A stretch of 5,607 bases of DNA, taken from contig JACQMU010000014.1 in the NCBI GenBank assembly GCA_016203425.1, positions 1-5,607 on the forward strand. Reading direction: 5' to 3'. The position numbers and the translations under genes were made by a program. The stretch's first letter is position 1. The number at the start of each line of letters is the position of its first letter. Of this stretch, positions 1-5,607 are shown piece by piece. Source of the stretch: Candidatus Woesearchaeota archaeon (GTDB lineage Archaea; Nanobdellota; Nanobdellia; Woesearchaeales; ARS49). The notes beneath the pieces were generated by a model. It saw only the letters and a list, made by a program, of their open reading frames with translations, did not search any database and was not told where the DNA came from.

Positions 1-564
1 GTCATAGATGCAGTAAAAAATCTGCGCTACAGATCCTTAATAATTGTCTATTTAATAATAAAAAAAACTAATGTAATGGATGACCAATGGAAGTTCTTCC
101 CTGAAAAAGAATTCATCTTCACAAGAGTGGCAGAACTCAAAAACTTCAGCACAGAGATTGCACCGCCTGACAAAACAGTTCTGACAGCAGAAGTAGGCTG
201 CGAATTTGAGGACAGAACCTTCAAGCTCACTGACAAAGAAATTTATGAAAAAGTTATTGTGGACCTTGAAAAAGGGAATATTATAAAGCGCGACGACGTC
301 GAAGACTACTTCAGTGTCAGAATAAACAGGTGCTATCCTGTTTATAACATAGGATACAAAGAACAGTTGGCAACAGTACTCAACTATTTAGACAGTATTG
401 AAAACCTCTACGTGCTTGGACGACAAGGACTATTCAACTACAACAACACAGACCACTCAATCGACATGGCAAACAAACTTGCAGAACATTTACTAAACAA
501 TAAAACCAAAGAAGAATGGCAGAAAACAAGAGAAACATTTGACGACTACAGGATAGTTGATTAA
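1..564 (+). CDS. FAD-dependent amine-oxidase-fold oxidoreductase, C-terminal part (protoporphyrinogen oxidase / UDP-galactopyranose mutase-like)
   Basis: The reading frame is open from the first base to TAA at 562-564, so the gene is cut by the left edge and 187 residues are visible. The Met at 76 is internal: the codons before it read LRYRSLIIVYLIIKK, and a run like this followed by MDDQW and FFPEKEFIFTRVAE is how I recognise this family's substrate-domain region. The segment LGRQGLFNYNN (visible residues 139-149), followed by DHSIDMANKLAEHLL, matches the C-terminal FAD-contacting stretch of amine-oxidase-fold flavoproteins, with helix dipole and GR-G pattern. The N-terminal dinucleotide-binding GxGxxG is outside the window. 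In archaeal and bacterial surface-glycan clusters such proteins are often annotated as UDP-galactopyranose mutase-like, but the substrate is not established. The next gene starts 3 bases after the stop, suggesting one operon. Family assignment is fairly secure; the reaction is unknown. Confidence 0.8.
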   Translation, partial: VIDAVKNLRYRSLIIVYLIIKKTNVMDDQWKFFPEKEFIFTRVAELKNFSTEIAPPDKTVLTAEVGCEFEDRTFKLTDKEIYEKVIVDLEKGNIIKRDDVEDYFSVRINRCYPVYNIGYKEQLATVLNYLDSIENLYVLGRQGLFNYNNTDHSIDMANKLAEHLLNNKTKEEWQKTRETFDDYRIVD

Positions 565-567
565 CTC

Positions 568-2244
568 ATGGCAATTGTTCGCATAAAAGAAACAACAGTT
601 GAGGCGGCATTTCTTTTAATTTTTGTTGGCATAATGCTCTGGATAGGCATAGCAGACACATGGGGACATAAGATTCAGCATCCATTCCCATACAGTTATT
701 TAGCCAGCGACACATTCCAACACCAAACAAGAGCACAATGGATAAAAGACGCAGGAAACTACAGATATGAAGCACCATACTATTCAGCAGGACTGACAGA
801 TGTTGTTGGGTTTTATCCACCGATACTTAATCACTTAAGTGTGCTACTATCATATTCTTCCGGGCTTGAAGTTTATGACACTATCCTGTTCTTAACAGTT
901 CTTTTTACTATCATAGGAATGCTTATTCTTTACATTATTCTTCGTGAATGGAACATCAATATTGCACTTCTTTCACTGCCGTTAACCACCTATATTTTCA
1001 CTATACTTGAAACCAGACGCGCATTCTTATGGGGGCACTGGTCTGCACTGCTCGGCGACTTTTTCTTTGTTGCAATCGCATGGATTTTGTTCAACTTTGA
1101 AAAAAAATACAGCGCCATATTTTTAGGCATTTTATTGTCGGCAACAATATTAGGCCACACTGCAGCCACAGTATTTGCACTGTTATTCATCATCGTTTTT
1201 ACAGTAACCTCACTCATTACCCATCGTTTCAATCTGGTGCATCTAAAAGGAATAATTATTGCATTGATTATCACACTCGCAGTGAGCGCATATTTTTTAA
1301 TACTGTTTAAACAAAGCTGGATGATTATTTATCCATTCACATTCACAATAGAAACAGACTGGAACTCTGGCGGGGGATTAGTGCAATTAAAACACTTCGG
1401 CACAATAACTTTAATCATCATGGCACTCGGCTTCAGAACCCTCTTATTTTCCAGACAACCTGTGTTCAACCATGAAGAAGAAAAAGGCAAGTTTTTTCAG
1501 AAACTTTTTGTCATTTTTTCACTCATTGCAGGACTAACGAATTATGTTGGTTTCACTATCCGCGCCTTCAATTTCAGGTTTTACTGGCCGATCACACTAG
1601 CCCCATTATTCGGCATTGCCCTGTATACCCACCTCAAATCATTTTGTGAAAAAACAAAACTTATTGGGACAGCAATCCTAAGTTTGCTCATCATGATGTT
1701 ATTAATCAAAATTAATTATCAACCAACAGATGCAATTAATGGGCTTATGAATCAATACACTTGGCAAACTTTGGCGTGGATAAGAGACAACACACCACAC
1801 GATTCAAAGCCATTATTTTTTTATGGTGAGGCATATGACCAAGACGGAAGCCTTGGAAACACACACCGCATCAATGCCCGCACAGAAATAGATGAACTAA
1901 AAAAAACTCTGGAAAAAGGGGCATTGGAAAGAAATTATTCAGTAAAATACCTCATAGAAGCAGGTGCGGGACTACCCTACAAGAAAGGCCAACTAAGCTA
2001 CGGCTTACATTCAGTTGAGAACAATATCACAAACAAAAAGATGGCGGATTTATGCAATTTCAACTATTACATTTTTGACACTTGGGGGAAAAACCCACAA
2101 CTGGTAAAACTCAACAATATCATAAGAAGAAACTTGACAGGACACAATTTCACAAAAGTATTTGAAAACAAACTGAACATAGTTCTTAAAAACCCAACAC
2201 CTGGAGGTGCTTGCTTTGGACCCAACAACAACATTACCCTCTAA
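568..2244 (+). CDS. GT-C-like polytopic membrane glycosyltransferase, paralogue A
   Basis: A 558-residue integral membrane protein with about 10-12 hydrophobic segments (for example 11-29, 103-125, 157-176, 198-216, 226-247, 338-355, 364-381), then a polar tail of about 175 residues probably outside the cell. After the first helix comes a long loop with D48-T-F-Q-H52, then an amphipathic stretch ending WIKDAG, then YPP at 83-85. This D-x-x-x-H...I...G and YPP layout resembles the first outer loop of STT3/AglB and other GT-C enzymes, where the acidic residue binds metal and the lipid-phosphate-sugar donor. Other conserved points are GHTAAT (196-201), TDW plus GGG (263-270) and R332/R337 before a helix. 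The tail begins WIRDNTP, common in GT-C proteins. No WWDYG motif is seen, so it is probably not an oligosaccharyltransferase. ATG at 568 follows the previous stop by 3 bases; GTTGAT at 556-561 is a weak ribosome-binding match. Donor and acceptor are unknown. Confidence 0.75.
   Translation: MAIVRIKETTVEAAFLLIFVGIMLWIGIADTWGHKIQHPFPYSYLASDTFQHQTRAQWIKDAGNYRYEAPYYSAGLTDVVGFYPPILNHLSVLLSYSSGLEVYDTILFLTVLFTIIGMLILYIILREWNINIALLSLPLTTYIFTILETRRAFLWGHWSALLGDFFFVAIAWILFNFEKKYSAIFLGILLSATILGHTAATVFALLFIIVFTVTSLITHRFNLVHLKGIIIALIITLAVSAYFLILFKQSWMIIYPFTFTIETDWNSGGGLVQLKHFGTITLIIMALGFRTLLFSRQPVFNHEEEKGKFFQKLFVIFSLIAGLTNYVGFTIRAFNFRFYWPITLAPLFGIALYTHLKSFCEKTKLIGTAILSLLIMMLLIKINYQPTDAINGLMNQYTWQTLAWIRDNTPHDSKPLFFYGEAYDQDGSLGNTHRINARTEIDELKKTLEKGALERNYSVKYLIEAGAGLPYKKGQLSYGLHSVENNITNKKMADLCNFNYYIFDTWGKNPQLVKLNNIIRRNLTGHNFTKVFENKLNIVLKNPTPGGACFGPNNNITL
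706..779 (+). repeat. Near-identical direct repeat, copy in paralogue A
   Basis: This 74-base stretch matches 2722-2795 at 71 of 74 positions by hand count; the only differences are three adjacent bases forming one codon (Ala here, Thr in the other copy). The first 45 bases are identical. It encodes residues 47 to about 71, including the D-T-F-Q-H motif. It is coding DNA rather than a separate element. Confidence 0.85.
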
Positions 2245-2263
2245 AACACGTGAAATAAAAATC

Positions 2264-2593
2264 ATGACAATATTATTTGCGCTGTCAGCTGTTCTTCTGA
2301 AGATAGTATTTTATAACGAAACAATTGCGACTGTAGCATCTACAACAGCAGCATTCTTCTGGCTCTTTATTATCCCCGGATATTTCGTGACACTCATTTG
2401 GAAACAAGACAGCACGCTAACAGAACGATTTATCATCAGCATACCGGTCAGTGCAGCGATTTTAGGGATCACTAGTTATTATTTAGGACTCTTTGGACTA
2501 CCCCTCAAAATTCAAGCATGGATTTTACCACCAATAATTATACTAATAAGTATATTTTGCCTCAAAGTTAAAAAAGTTTCACAAAAAACATGA
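2264..2593 (+). CDS. Small four-helix membrane protein, DUF1616-like
   Basis: A 109-residue protein with four probable membrane helices (about 2-16, 24-45, 54-75, 84-100) and a short basic tail. The pattern FIIPGY (35-40), then a short polar turn with E55-R56 and a helix beginning FIISIP, resembles the N-terminal half of archaeal DUF1616 membrane proteins, where PGY and ER occupy similar places. This is pattern recognition, not a search result, and the family has no firm function. I prefer ATG at 2264 because the protein then begins directly at a hydrophobic helix and GTGA at 2250-2253 sits 10 bases upstream. The frame is open back to GTG 2207 and TTG 2216 inside the previous gene, which would add up to 19 polar residues. 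Its last bases overlap the next start as ATGA, implying translational coupling with paralogue B. It may be a partner of the GT-C proteins, but that rests on position only. Confidence 0.7.
   Translation: MTILFALSAVLLKIVFYNETIATVASTTAAFFWLFIIPGYFVTLIWKQDSTLTERFIISIPVSAAILGITSYYLGLFGLPLKIQAWILPPIIILISIFCLKVKKVSQKT
2590..2593 (+). promoter_or_regulatory. ATGA stop-start overlap coupling two membrane-protein genes
   Basis: The ATG of paralogue B (2590-2592) shares bases with the TGA of the small membrane protein (2591-2593). The preceding sequence is A/T-rich and has no Shine-Dalgarno motif. Such overlaps normally allow a terminating ribosome to restart, so the two proteins are probably made together and in linked amounts. 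Confidence 0.7.
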
Positions 2594-4239
2594 AAATAAA
2601 CAAAGAATGCGCAATTGAAACCATCACTCTATTGATTTTCATTGGCGCAATGCTCTGGATAGGCATAGCAGACAGCTGGGGACACAGAATTGCACATGAT
2701 TTTCCATACAGCTATCTTGCAAGCGACACATTCCAACACCAAACAAGAGCACAATGGATAAAAGACACGGGAAACTACAGATATGAAGCACCATATTACT
2801 CAGGGGGCTTAAAAGACACTGTGGGTTTTTATCCTCCAATACTTAACCACATCAGCGTCATCTTTTCATATGTTTCAGGATTAGAAGTTTATGATACAAT
2901 ACTCTTGCTCACAGTATCTTTAGCCATAATTGGGGGGTTGATTTTTTATCTCATCATAACCAAGTATAACCGGAAGATTGCAATGTTATCATTGCCTTTA
3001 ATGACATATATGTTCACGATAATAGAAGACAGAACTGCTTTTTTTTGGGGTAACTGGCCTGCACTTTTAGGAGATTTTTTTCTTGTTGCAACATTATGGG
3101 CCTTGTTAAACGTATATGAAAAAAATAAAAACGCAACATTCTTCCTCACAGTCTTCATCGCTGGAACTATCTTAGGCCATACTGCTGCAACCATTTTTGC
3201 AGTGATATTCATAACATTTTTTGTAATAATCACCATAATTCTTAAAAAACTCGATGGTGAGCAATTTAAGTTACTTGCACTAAGTACCGCACTCACCACC
3301 TTTATCAGCTTTTATTTCATTCAAATATTTAGACAAATATGGATGGTACATTTTCCTTTTCAGTTTTACGTAATGACTGACTGGAGCGGTGGTGGGGGAA
3401 TTATTGATGTGCGAAGTTTTGGTTATCCAATATTATTTGTGCTTACTATCGGAATAATCTTTTTAATGTGCTCTAAAAGAAAAGATATTTTTTTCCACAA
3501 ATTATTTGCTATTTTCTCAATTGTTGCAGGATTTACTAATTATGTTGGTTTTTCAATGCGGGCATTTAATTTCAGGTTTTATTGGCCAATCTTTTTCTCG
3601 ATGTTCTTTGGAACTGCGGTTTATGCCGCACTCACTAAGATAAAAGAAAATACAAGCTACATAACCATCATGCTAATAAGTTTGTTTATCATGGCAGGAT
3701 TGATAAAACTAAATTTTACGCCAACCGGCCCTATTGATGGACTCATGAATGTGTATACTTGGGAAACAATGAACTGGATAAAAAATAACACGCCGCCAGA
3801 ATCAAAAATATTCTTCTTCTACGGAGACACCTACGAACAAGACGGCAGTATAGGGAATGTACAACGCGTACCCACACGTGTTGAAATAACGGACTTGGTT
3901 AATACACTACAAAAAAGAAAGATGGAACGAAATTATCCCACAAAAGAATTAATAGAAATGGGAGGATTACTCGCGTACAGGACTGGACTTTTTTCATACA
4001 CAACACGCGCGCCAGATGATTATCCCGCCAGAAAAGTTAGAGACTTGTGTAATTTTGATTATTATGTTTTTGACAAAGCAGGGAGATTCCCCCCCTTGAC
4101 ACAACTCAATGTCTTCATTGCAAATACATTTTTACAACAAAATTTCACGATTGTATTTCAGAACGCATTAAACGTAGTACTCAAAAACCCAACAATAAGC
4201 GGAAACTGCTTCGGAACAAACAACACAATTAACTTCTAG
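2590..4239 (+). CDS. GT-C-like polytopic membrane glycosyltransferase, paralogue B
   Basis: A 549-residue membrane protein clearly homologous to the product of 568-2244. By hand count the first 100 aligned residues are about 80% identical; later helices look closer to half identical. The same landmarks are present: D46-T-F-Q-H50, YPP at 81-83, GHTAAT at 196-201, TDW followed by GGGG at 263-270, R324 and R329, FFYG plus QDGS at 409-420, and cysteines C487 and C540. The two proteins need only small gaps, such as two extra residues near position 175 here. Because all presumed catalytic residues are kept, both copies are probably active, perhaps with different acceptors or donors. The ATG overlaps the preceding gene's TGA (ATGA) and lacks a Shine-Dalgarno sequence, so translation is probably coupled. 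The stop at 4237-4239 is followed by a new promoter, so this may be the last gene of its operon. Specificity is unknown. Confidence 0.75.
   Translation: MKINKECAIETITLLIFIGAMLWIGIADSWGHRIAHDFPYSYLASDTFQHQTRAQWIKDTGNYRYEAPYYSGGLKDTVGFYPPILNHISVIFSYVSGLEVYDTILLLTVSLAIIGGLIFYLIITKYNRKIAMLSLPLMTYMFTIIEDRTAFFWGNWPALLGDFFLVATLWALLNVYEKNKNATFFLTVFIAGTILGHTAATIFAVIFITFFVIITIILKKLDGEQFKLLALSTALTTFISFYFIQIFRQIWMVHFPFQFYVMTDWSGGGGIIDVRSFGYPILFVLTIGIIFLMCSKRKDIFFHKLFAIFSIVAGFTNYVGFSMRAFNFRFYWPIFFSMFFGTAVYAALTKIKENTSYITIMLISLFIMAGLIKLNFTPTGPIDGLMNVYTWETMNWIKNNTPPESKIFFFYGDTYEQDGSIGNVQRVPTRVEITDLVNTLQKRKMERNYPTKELIEMGGLLAYRTGLFSYTTRAPDDYPARKVRDLCNFDYYVFDKAGRFPPLTQLNVFIANTFLQQNFTIVFQNALNVVLKNPTISGNCFGTNNTINF
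2722..2795 (+). repeat. Near-identical direct repeat, copy in paralogue B
   Basis: The partner of the repeat at 706-779, at an offset of 2016 bases. A shorter identical block, 2649-2674 matching 633-658, lies just upstream in the first membrane helix. Between and beyond these blocks the two genes differ at many third codon positions, so identity is concentrated here. Confidence 0.85.
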
Positions 4240-4260
4240 AATAACAAACACTTCACAACC

Positions 4261-4268
4261 TATATAAA
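4261..4268 (+). promoter_or_regulatory. TATA box of an archaeal promoter for the GT4 gene
   Basis: TATATAAA lies in the 52-base gap between genes; its TATAAA core (4263-4268) begins 29 bases before the ATG at 4292. In archaea transcription starts about 22-27 bases after the TATA centre, which puts the start at roughly 4288-4292 and gives a leaderless mRNA. The bases between box and ATG are A- and C-rich with almost no G and hold no Shine-Dalgarno sequence. I do not see a good purine-rich BRE directly upstream. Confidence 0.75.
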
Positions 4269-4291
4269 CTCGTCACACAAACAAAAACAAC

Positions 4292-5419
4292 ATGCGCATC
4301 TGTTATCTAACAGACTTTTTTGTGCCGCACTATCACGGCGGCGGAGAACAAAGATATTATGAGATAACAAAAAGGCTAATAAAAAAAGGACATCATGTAG
4401 ACATTGTGTGCATGAGGATTACTGGCGTTAAAGATGAAGAAAAAGTTGACAACATCCCTGTGCACCACATAGGGCCTGTAATTAAGAATCCGCCATATAG
4501 AACACTCAAAGATTTTATTCATTTTCTCCACGCACAACAACACTGGCTAAGAGAACATGATTACGACATCATAGAAGGACACGGCATCTCCCTTTTTACA
4601 CTGCCTTTTGCAAAATACTGGCTAAAAAAACCTGCAATCGCACTAGTCCATGACATAAGCTCAGGCACAAAAGACCAATGGTTCACACGCTCCACACTTT
4701 CAGCAGTCGGAGAGAAAATCTCACTAAAACTGCCATTTACAAAAATACTAACAGTGAGCAACGGAACAAAAAACCAGCTCATCAAGAAATATAAAATTAA
4801 TGAAAACAAAATACAAGTCATACACAACGGGGTTGATATTAAACTGATTGATTCGGTCGAGCAAAAACCAACAAATACCAAGCGCATAATTTTTGTTGGA
4901 AGACTCATACCACACAAACATGTTGATGACCTGCTTAATGCGTTTGCTATTATCATCAAAAAAATCACAACTGCACGACTAACAATCATAGGCACTGGAA
5001 GTGAAGAAGAAAATCTTAAAAAGCTGGCTAAAACATTGAGACTAAAAAATGTTAACTTTCTCAACAAAATCAAAGATTATGAAAAAATGATAAGAGCAAT
5101 AAAAAAATCAACTGTCCTTGCACTCCCATCAACACGTGAAGGATTTGGCATTGTTCTCGCAGAGGCAAACGCCTGTGAAGTACCTGTCGTGGCATATGAC
5201 ATTGAAGGGGTAAGAGACCTTGTACAATCAGGAGTAAACGGAATTCTTGTACCACAACGAGACATAAAAGCCATGGCGCAAACACTCATTGAAGTATTAA
5301 GCAATGAACAAATAAGAACCAGCATGGGACACCAAGGAAGGCGCAGAGTTGAACAGCTATTCACGTGGGAAAAAACGACAAACAAGATTGAAACATTTTA
5401 TCAAAACCTGCTGCATTAG
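4292..5419 (+). CDS. Family 4 (GT4) glycosyltransferase
   Basis: A 375-residue protein, the normal length for a GT-B-fold retaining glycosyltransferase of family GT4, with no signal peptide or membrane helix, so probably on the cytosolic face. The N-terminal domain opens with MRICYLTDFFVPHYHGGGEQ, the usual first strand and glycine-rich loop that contacts substrates. VSNGTKNQL (155-163) and IHNGVD (177-182) lie at the domain junction. The C-terminal donor domain starts with FVGRL at 201-205 and K209, the Arg-Lys pair that normally binds the nucleotide-sugar phosphate, and carries the EX7E motif E283-G-F-G-I-V-L-A-E291. All expected residues are present, so the enzyme looks active. It probably transfers a sugar from a nucleotide-sugar to a lipid-linked or glycan acceptor; the sugar cannot be deduced. 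ATG at 4292 is supported by a TATA box at a leaderless distance and by the correct first strand. The 52-base gap from the previous gene holds the promoter. Confidence 0.93.
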   Translation: MRICYLTDFFVPHYHGGGEQRYYEITKRLIKKGHHVDIVCMRITGVKDEEKVDNIPVHHIGPVIKNPPYRTLKDFIHFLHAQQHWLREHDYDIIEGHGISLFTLPFAKYWLKKPAIALVHDISSGTKDQWFTRSTLSAVGEKISLKLPFTKILTVSNGTKNQLIKKYKINENKIQVIHNGVDIKLIDSVEQKPTNTKRIIFVGRLIPHKHVDDLLNAFAIIIKKITTARLTIIGTGSEEENLKKLAKTLRLKNVNFLNKIKDYEKMIRAIKKSTVLALPSTREGFGIVLAEANACEVPVVAYDIEGVRDLVQSGVNGILVPQRDIKAMAQTLIEVLSNEQIRTSMGHQGRRRVEQLFTWEKTTNKIETFYQNLLH

Positions 5420-5420
5420 G

Positions 5421-5428
5421 TTTATAAA
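5421..5428 (+). promoter_or_regulatory. TATA box of an archaeal promoter for the GT2 gene
   Basis: TTTATAAA follows the GT4 stop codon (5417-5419) with only one base between. Its TATAAA core (5423-5428) begins 31 bases before the ATG at 5454, so the predicted start is near 5448-5452 and the leader is absent or a few bases. Together with the box at 4261-4268 this suggests that the two soluble glycosyltransferase genes are transcribed separately from the membrane-protein genes upstream, although read-through is possible. Confidence 0.7.
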
Positions 5429-5453
5429 GCAACTTCTGCAAATCAACGATAAA

Positions 5454-5607
5454 ATGAAGCAACCGGACTTGTCGATAGTAATACCAGTATACAACGAAGA
5501 AAAAAACATACAACCATTGTACGCACAATTACACAACGTTCTTTACACACTGCCACACATGATAGAGATTATTTTTGTTGATGACGGCAGCAGAGATAAC
5601 ACAACAA
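5454..5607 (+). CDS. Family 2 (GT2) glycosyltransferase, N-terminal part (dolichyl-phosphate-sugar synthase-like)
   Basis: Only the first 51 residues are visible before the right edge cuts the gene. LSIVIPVYNEEKNI (6-19) is the classic first strand of the GT-A fold in family 2, with VYNEE at 12-16 contacting the nucleotide. EIIFVDDGSRDNT (38-50) carries the DDGS motif at 43-46. This N-terminal pattern is typical of polyprenyl/dolichyl-phosphate mannose or glucose synthases and of ArnC- or GtrB-like enzymes, which make the lipid-phosphate sugars that GT-C enzymes use; that would fit the neighbouring GT-C-like genes. The later DxD-type motif and any C-terminal membrane helices are outside the window, so a chain-extending or decorating GT2 is also possible. 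The ATG at 5454 has no clear ribosome-binding site but lies 31 bases from a TATAAA box, consistent with a leaderless or very short-leader mRNA. Confidence 0.88.
   Translation, partial: MKQPDLSIVIPVYNEEKNIQPLYAQLHNVLYTLPHMIEIIFVDDGSRDNTT

Noticed and set aside
281..287. TATAAA-like sequence inside the first gene
   Set aside because: No start codon in a plausible frame lies 25-35 bases downstream, and A/T-rich coding DNA yields such matches by chance.
76..564. ATG at 76 as the true start of the first gene
   Set aside because: The frame is open to base 1 and the upstream residues continue the flavoenzyme's conserved region; the FAD-binding N-terminus must lie outside the window.
566..820. Minus-strand open frame resembling another minus-strand frame at 2639-2839
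   Set aside because: The two antisense translations look alike (both contain LLSIVLLFGVGMCR) and could pass for a conserved small protein family, but the similarity is the mirror image of the near-identical paralogue block on the plus strand. Neither has a promoter or start signal of its own.
990..1274. Minus-strand open frame with a similar counterpart at 2946-3299
   Set aside because: It is also antisense to homologous parts of the two GT-C-like genes, so the resemblance follows from the plus-strand homology.
4240..4291. Possible terminator after paralogue B
   Set aside because: The gap has no T-run or convincing hairpin; only the TATA box can be supported.
4561..5073. 170-codon minus-strand open frame
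   Set aside because: It lies wholly opposite the GT4 gene, whose motifs are complete. The antisense product is a low-complexity Ser/Leu/Phe-rich sequence with no recognisable domain.
1..5607. CRISPR array, tRNA, rRNA, insertion sequence or attachment site
   Set aside because: No regularly spaced short repeats, terminal inverted repeats, transposase motifs or cloverleaf-like sequence were seen; the only direct repeats are coding blocks shared by the two paralogues.

Overview
The window looks archaeal, probably from a small-genome lineage of DPANN type (Woesearchaeota or Pacearchaeota-like); that placement is an inference. The evidence is two TATAAA boxes centred about 25-30 nt before start codons, start codons without usable Shine-Dalgarno sequences, an A+T-rich sequence, very tight one-strand packing, and glycosylation-type proteins with an archaeal look. 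All six genes lie on the plus strand. The standard genetic code fits, and there is no gene-free stretch longer than about 50 bases.

Layout: (1) 1-564, the C-terminal end of a FAD-dependent amine-oxidase-fold oxidoreductase of the protoporphyrinogen-oxidase / UDP-galactopyranose-mutase-like group, cut by the window edge; (2) 568-2244, a polytopic membrane protein resembling GT-C glycosyltransferases; (3) 2264-2593, a four-helix membrane protein resembling the N-terminal part of DUF1616; (4) 2590-4239, a second GT-C-like protein, a clear paralogue of gene 2; (5) 4292-5419, a cytosolic family-4 glycosyltransferase behind its own promoter; (6) 5454 to the right edge, the start of a family-2 glycosyltransferase of the dolichyl-phosphate-sugar-synthase type, also behind its own promoter. 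Genes 1-4 are spaced 3, 19 and -4 bases apart and are probably co-transcribed.

Together the genes look like part of a cell-surface glycan or protein-glycosylation locus. Soluble GT4 and GT2 enzymes would build or charge lipid-linked sugars on the cytosolic face, and the two GT-C-like proteins would use polyprenyl-phosphate-linked sugars on the outer face. The oxidoreductase could modify a sugar nucleotide. The pathway, sugars and acceptor cannot be read from this window.

The most unusual structure is the tandem GT-C paralogue pair with a small uncharacterised membrane protein between them. The pair is diverged over most of its length but nearly identical at DNA level over the presumed active-site loop, which suggests local gene conversion or unusually strong constraint. 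Nothing here is clearly a wholly new system.
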